From Muribaculaceae bacterium (GTDB taxonomy: Bacteria > Bacteroidota > Bacteroidia > Bacteroidales > Muribaculaceae), in contig JAFYCU010000032.1 of NCBI GenBank assembly GCA_017545095.1, positions 1 to 7,943 of the forward strand: 7,943 nucleotides of DNA. Reading direction: 5' to 3'. Below the pieces are notes generated by a model. It saw only the letters and a list, made by a program, of their open reading frames with translations, ran no database searches and was not told the DNA's origin. How positions within the stretch are numbered: the first letter of the stretch is position 1; each line of letters starts with the position of its first letter. The translations under genes and the position numbers were made by a program. Below, in pieces: positions 6,919 to 7,943 of this stretch.

Positions 6919-6963
6919 GATAGAGTACTGTGGAAATTTACATACTATTCAATTCAATCTGTG

Positions 6964-7943
6964 TCATTCGTCTTTCTTGGCGCGCAGGCAACTCACGATC
7001 AGGTAGGTGATGATGAGTGCATACATCACCACACCCAGGATGTTCTGCGTGGTGTCGCTCAGGCCGGTCTCATACTTGAAGCCGAAGAAGAGCAGCGCCG
7101 CGCTCACCACACCCATGAGTGCGCCACCGGCGATGAAGCCGCTGGCCAGCAGGGTGCCGCGCTCGGTGCGCTCTTTGTTCACCGCTTCGTTCTTGCTGCG
7201 GCTGCCCACGAACCAGCTCACGATGCCGCCAATGAGCAGCGGGGCGTTGAGCTGTAAGGGGATGAACATGCCCAGCGAGAAGGGCAGGGCAGGCACGTTG
7301 AGCCAGTTGAGCAGCAGAGCCAGGATGGCACCCACAATGTAGAGCATCCACGGCGTGTCGCCACCCATCATCAGCGGGTCAATCACGGCGGCCATGGCGT
7401 TGGCCTGCGGGGCCACCAGCGCGTTGTCGCCCGTGAAGCCGTAGGTCTTGTTCAGGATAATCATCACGCCGCCCACAGTGGCCGCGCTCAGCAGGGTGCC
7501 CACACCCTTCCACACCTCCTGCTTGGCAGGGGTGGTGCCGAGCCAGTAACCCACCTTCAGGTCGGTGACCATGCCGCCGGCCATCGACAGCGCGGTGCAC
7601 ACCACGCCACCAATCACCATCGAGGCCATGATGCCGCGATAGCCGTCCAGACCCACAGCCACAAAGATGCCGCTGGCAATAATGAGGGTCATCAGCGTCA
7701 TGCCGCTCACGGGGTTGCTGCCCACGATGGCGATGGCGTTGGCTGCCACGGTGGTGAACAGGAAAGCAATCACCACCACCACCAGGAAGGCGATAATCGC
7801 CTGCATGAGGTTGCCAATCACGCCGATGTAGAAGAACACGAATGTCACCAGCAACGCTGCTGCCAGAGCGAACACGAGTGTGCGCATGGGAATGTCGCGC
7901 TGTGTGCGCTCGATGGTCTCTTCGCCAGTGCTCCCGCCGCCGA
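6964..7943 (-). CDS. OPT-family oligopeptide transporter, C-terminal half, runs off right edge
   Basis: The last ~326 codons of an inner-membrane OPT (oligopeptide/metal-chelate) transporter; bacterial members are usually about 600-700 residues. These proteins import peptides or metal-chelate complexes, typically with protons. The ATG at 7885-7887 is not the start: the frame stays open to the edge, and the preceding residues ERTQRDIPM match the conserved cytoplasmic segment before a membrane helix in this family. Counting from that Met, about nine hydrophobic helices follow (for example 3-25, 27-55, 63-80, 86-106, 181-197, 202-228, 245-270, 283-301). Family-like loops include GYWLGTTPAKQE (113-124), GGDTPW (175-180) and LGMFIPLQLNAPLLIGG (205-221). 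It ends in a charged tail RAKKDE. A partial paralogue of this gene lies beyond the LRR gene at 4117-4250. Substrate cannot be deduced. Confidence 0.92.
   Translation of the reverse strand, partial: GGGSTGEETIERTQRDIPMRTLVFALAAALLVTFVFFYIGVIGNLMQAIIAFLVVVVIAFLFTTVAANAIAIVGSNPVSGMTLMTLIIASGIFVAVGLDGYRGIMASMVIGGVVCTALSMAGGMVTDLKVGYWLGTTPAKQEVWKGVGTLLSAATVGGVMIILNKTYGFTGDNALVAPQANAMAAVIDPLMMGGDTPWMLYIVGAILALLLNWLNVPALPFSLGMFIPLQLNAPLLIGGIVSWFVGSRSKNEAVNKERTERGTLLASGFIAGGALMGVVSAALLFFGFKYETGLSDTTQNILGVVMYALIITYLIVSCLRAKKDE

Noticed and set aside
6919..6963. Possible promoter before the LRR gene (TAAATTTC)
   Set aside because: One mismatch in the -7 core and no TTG at the right distance upstream; the 45-bp gap fits an operon with OPT better.
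5959..7257. 432-codon open frame on the + strand across the LRR and OPT genes
   Set aside because: It crosses the boundary of two well-supported minus-strand genes and their spacer, has a low-complexity composition and no recognisable motif.

Overview
The window looks like a Bacteroidales chromosome, most likely from Prevotellaceae, Muribaculaceae or a related gut or oral lineage. The evidence is (i) two near-perfect Bacteroidetes promoters (TTTG, 19-20 nt, TAATTTTG) placed just upstream of starts that lack a Shine-Dalgarno; (ii) BspA-type leucine-rich repeat and CotH-type secreted proteins that both end in dockerin repeats; and (iii) a GC-rich coding, AT-rich intergenic pattern. The taxonomy is inference. 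Every gene I can support lies on the minus strand, so transcription runs from high to low coordinates.

In transcription order: an OPT-family peptide/metal-chelate transporter (6964 to the right edge, N-terminus outside the window); a secreted 881-residue BspA-like LRR protein with three ~175-residue super-repeats and a C-terminal dockerin pair (4273-6918); a 134-bp decayed remnant of a second OPT gene (4117-4250); a strong hairpin terminator (4045-4089); a promoter (3980-4012) driving a secreted CotH-kinase-like protein, also ending in a dockerin pair (2198-3949); a GT-B glycosyltransferase 63 bp further on (1034-2134); a ~300-bp spacer with short hairpin repeats; and a promoter (758-789) driving an L-cysteine desulfidase (CyuA/UPF0597 family) that runs off the left edge.

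OPT and LRR genes are 45 bp apart and probably co-transcribed, ending at the terminator near 4060. CotH and glycosyltransferase genes probably form a second unit, and the desulfidase is separate. The shared theme of the centre is two neighbouring exported proteins with unrelated N-terminal modules but the same type of C-terminal dockerin. The most unusual structural signal is that the LRR gene is flanked by OPT-derived DNA on both sides: the intact gene upstream, and downstream a scar that keeps the last codons of a second OPT gene fused in frame to an internal piece, with exactly 315 bp missing.
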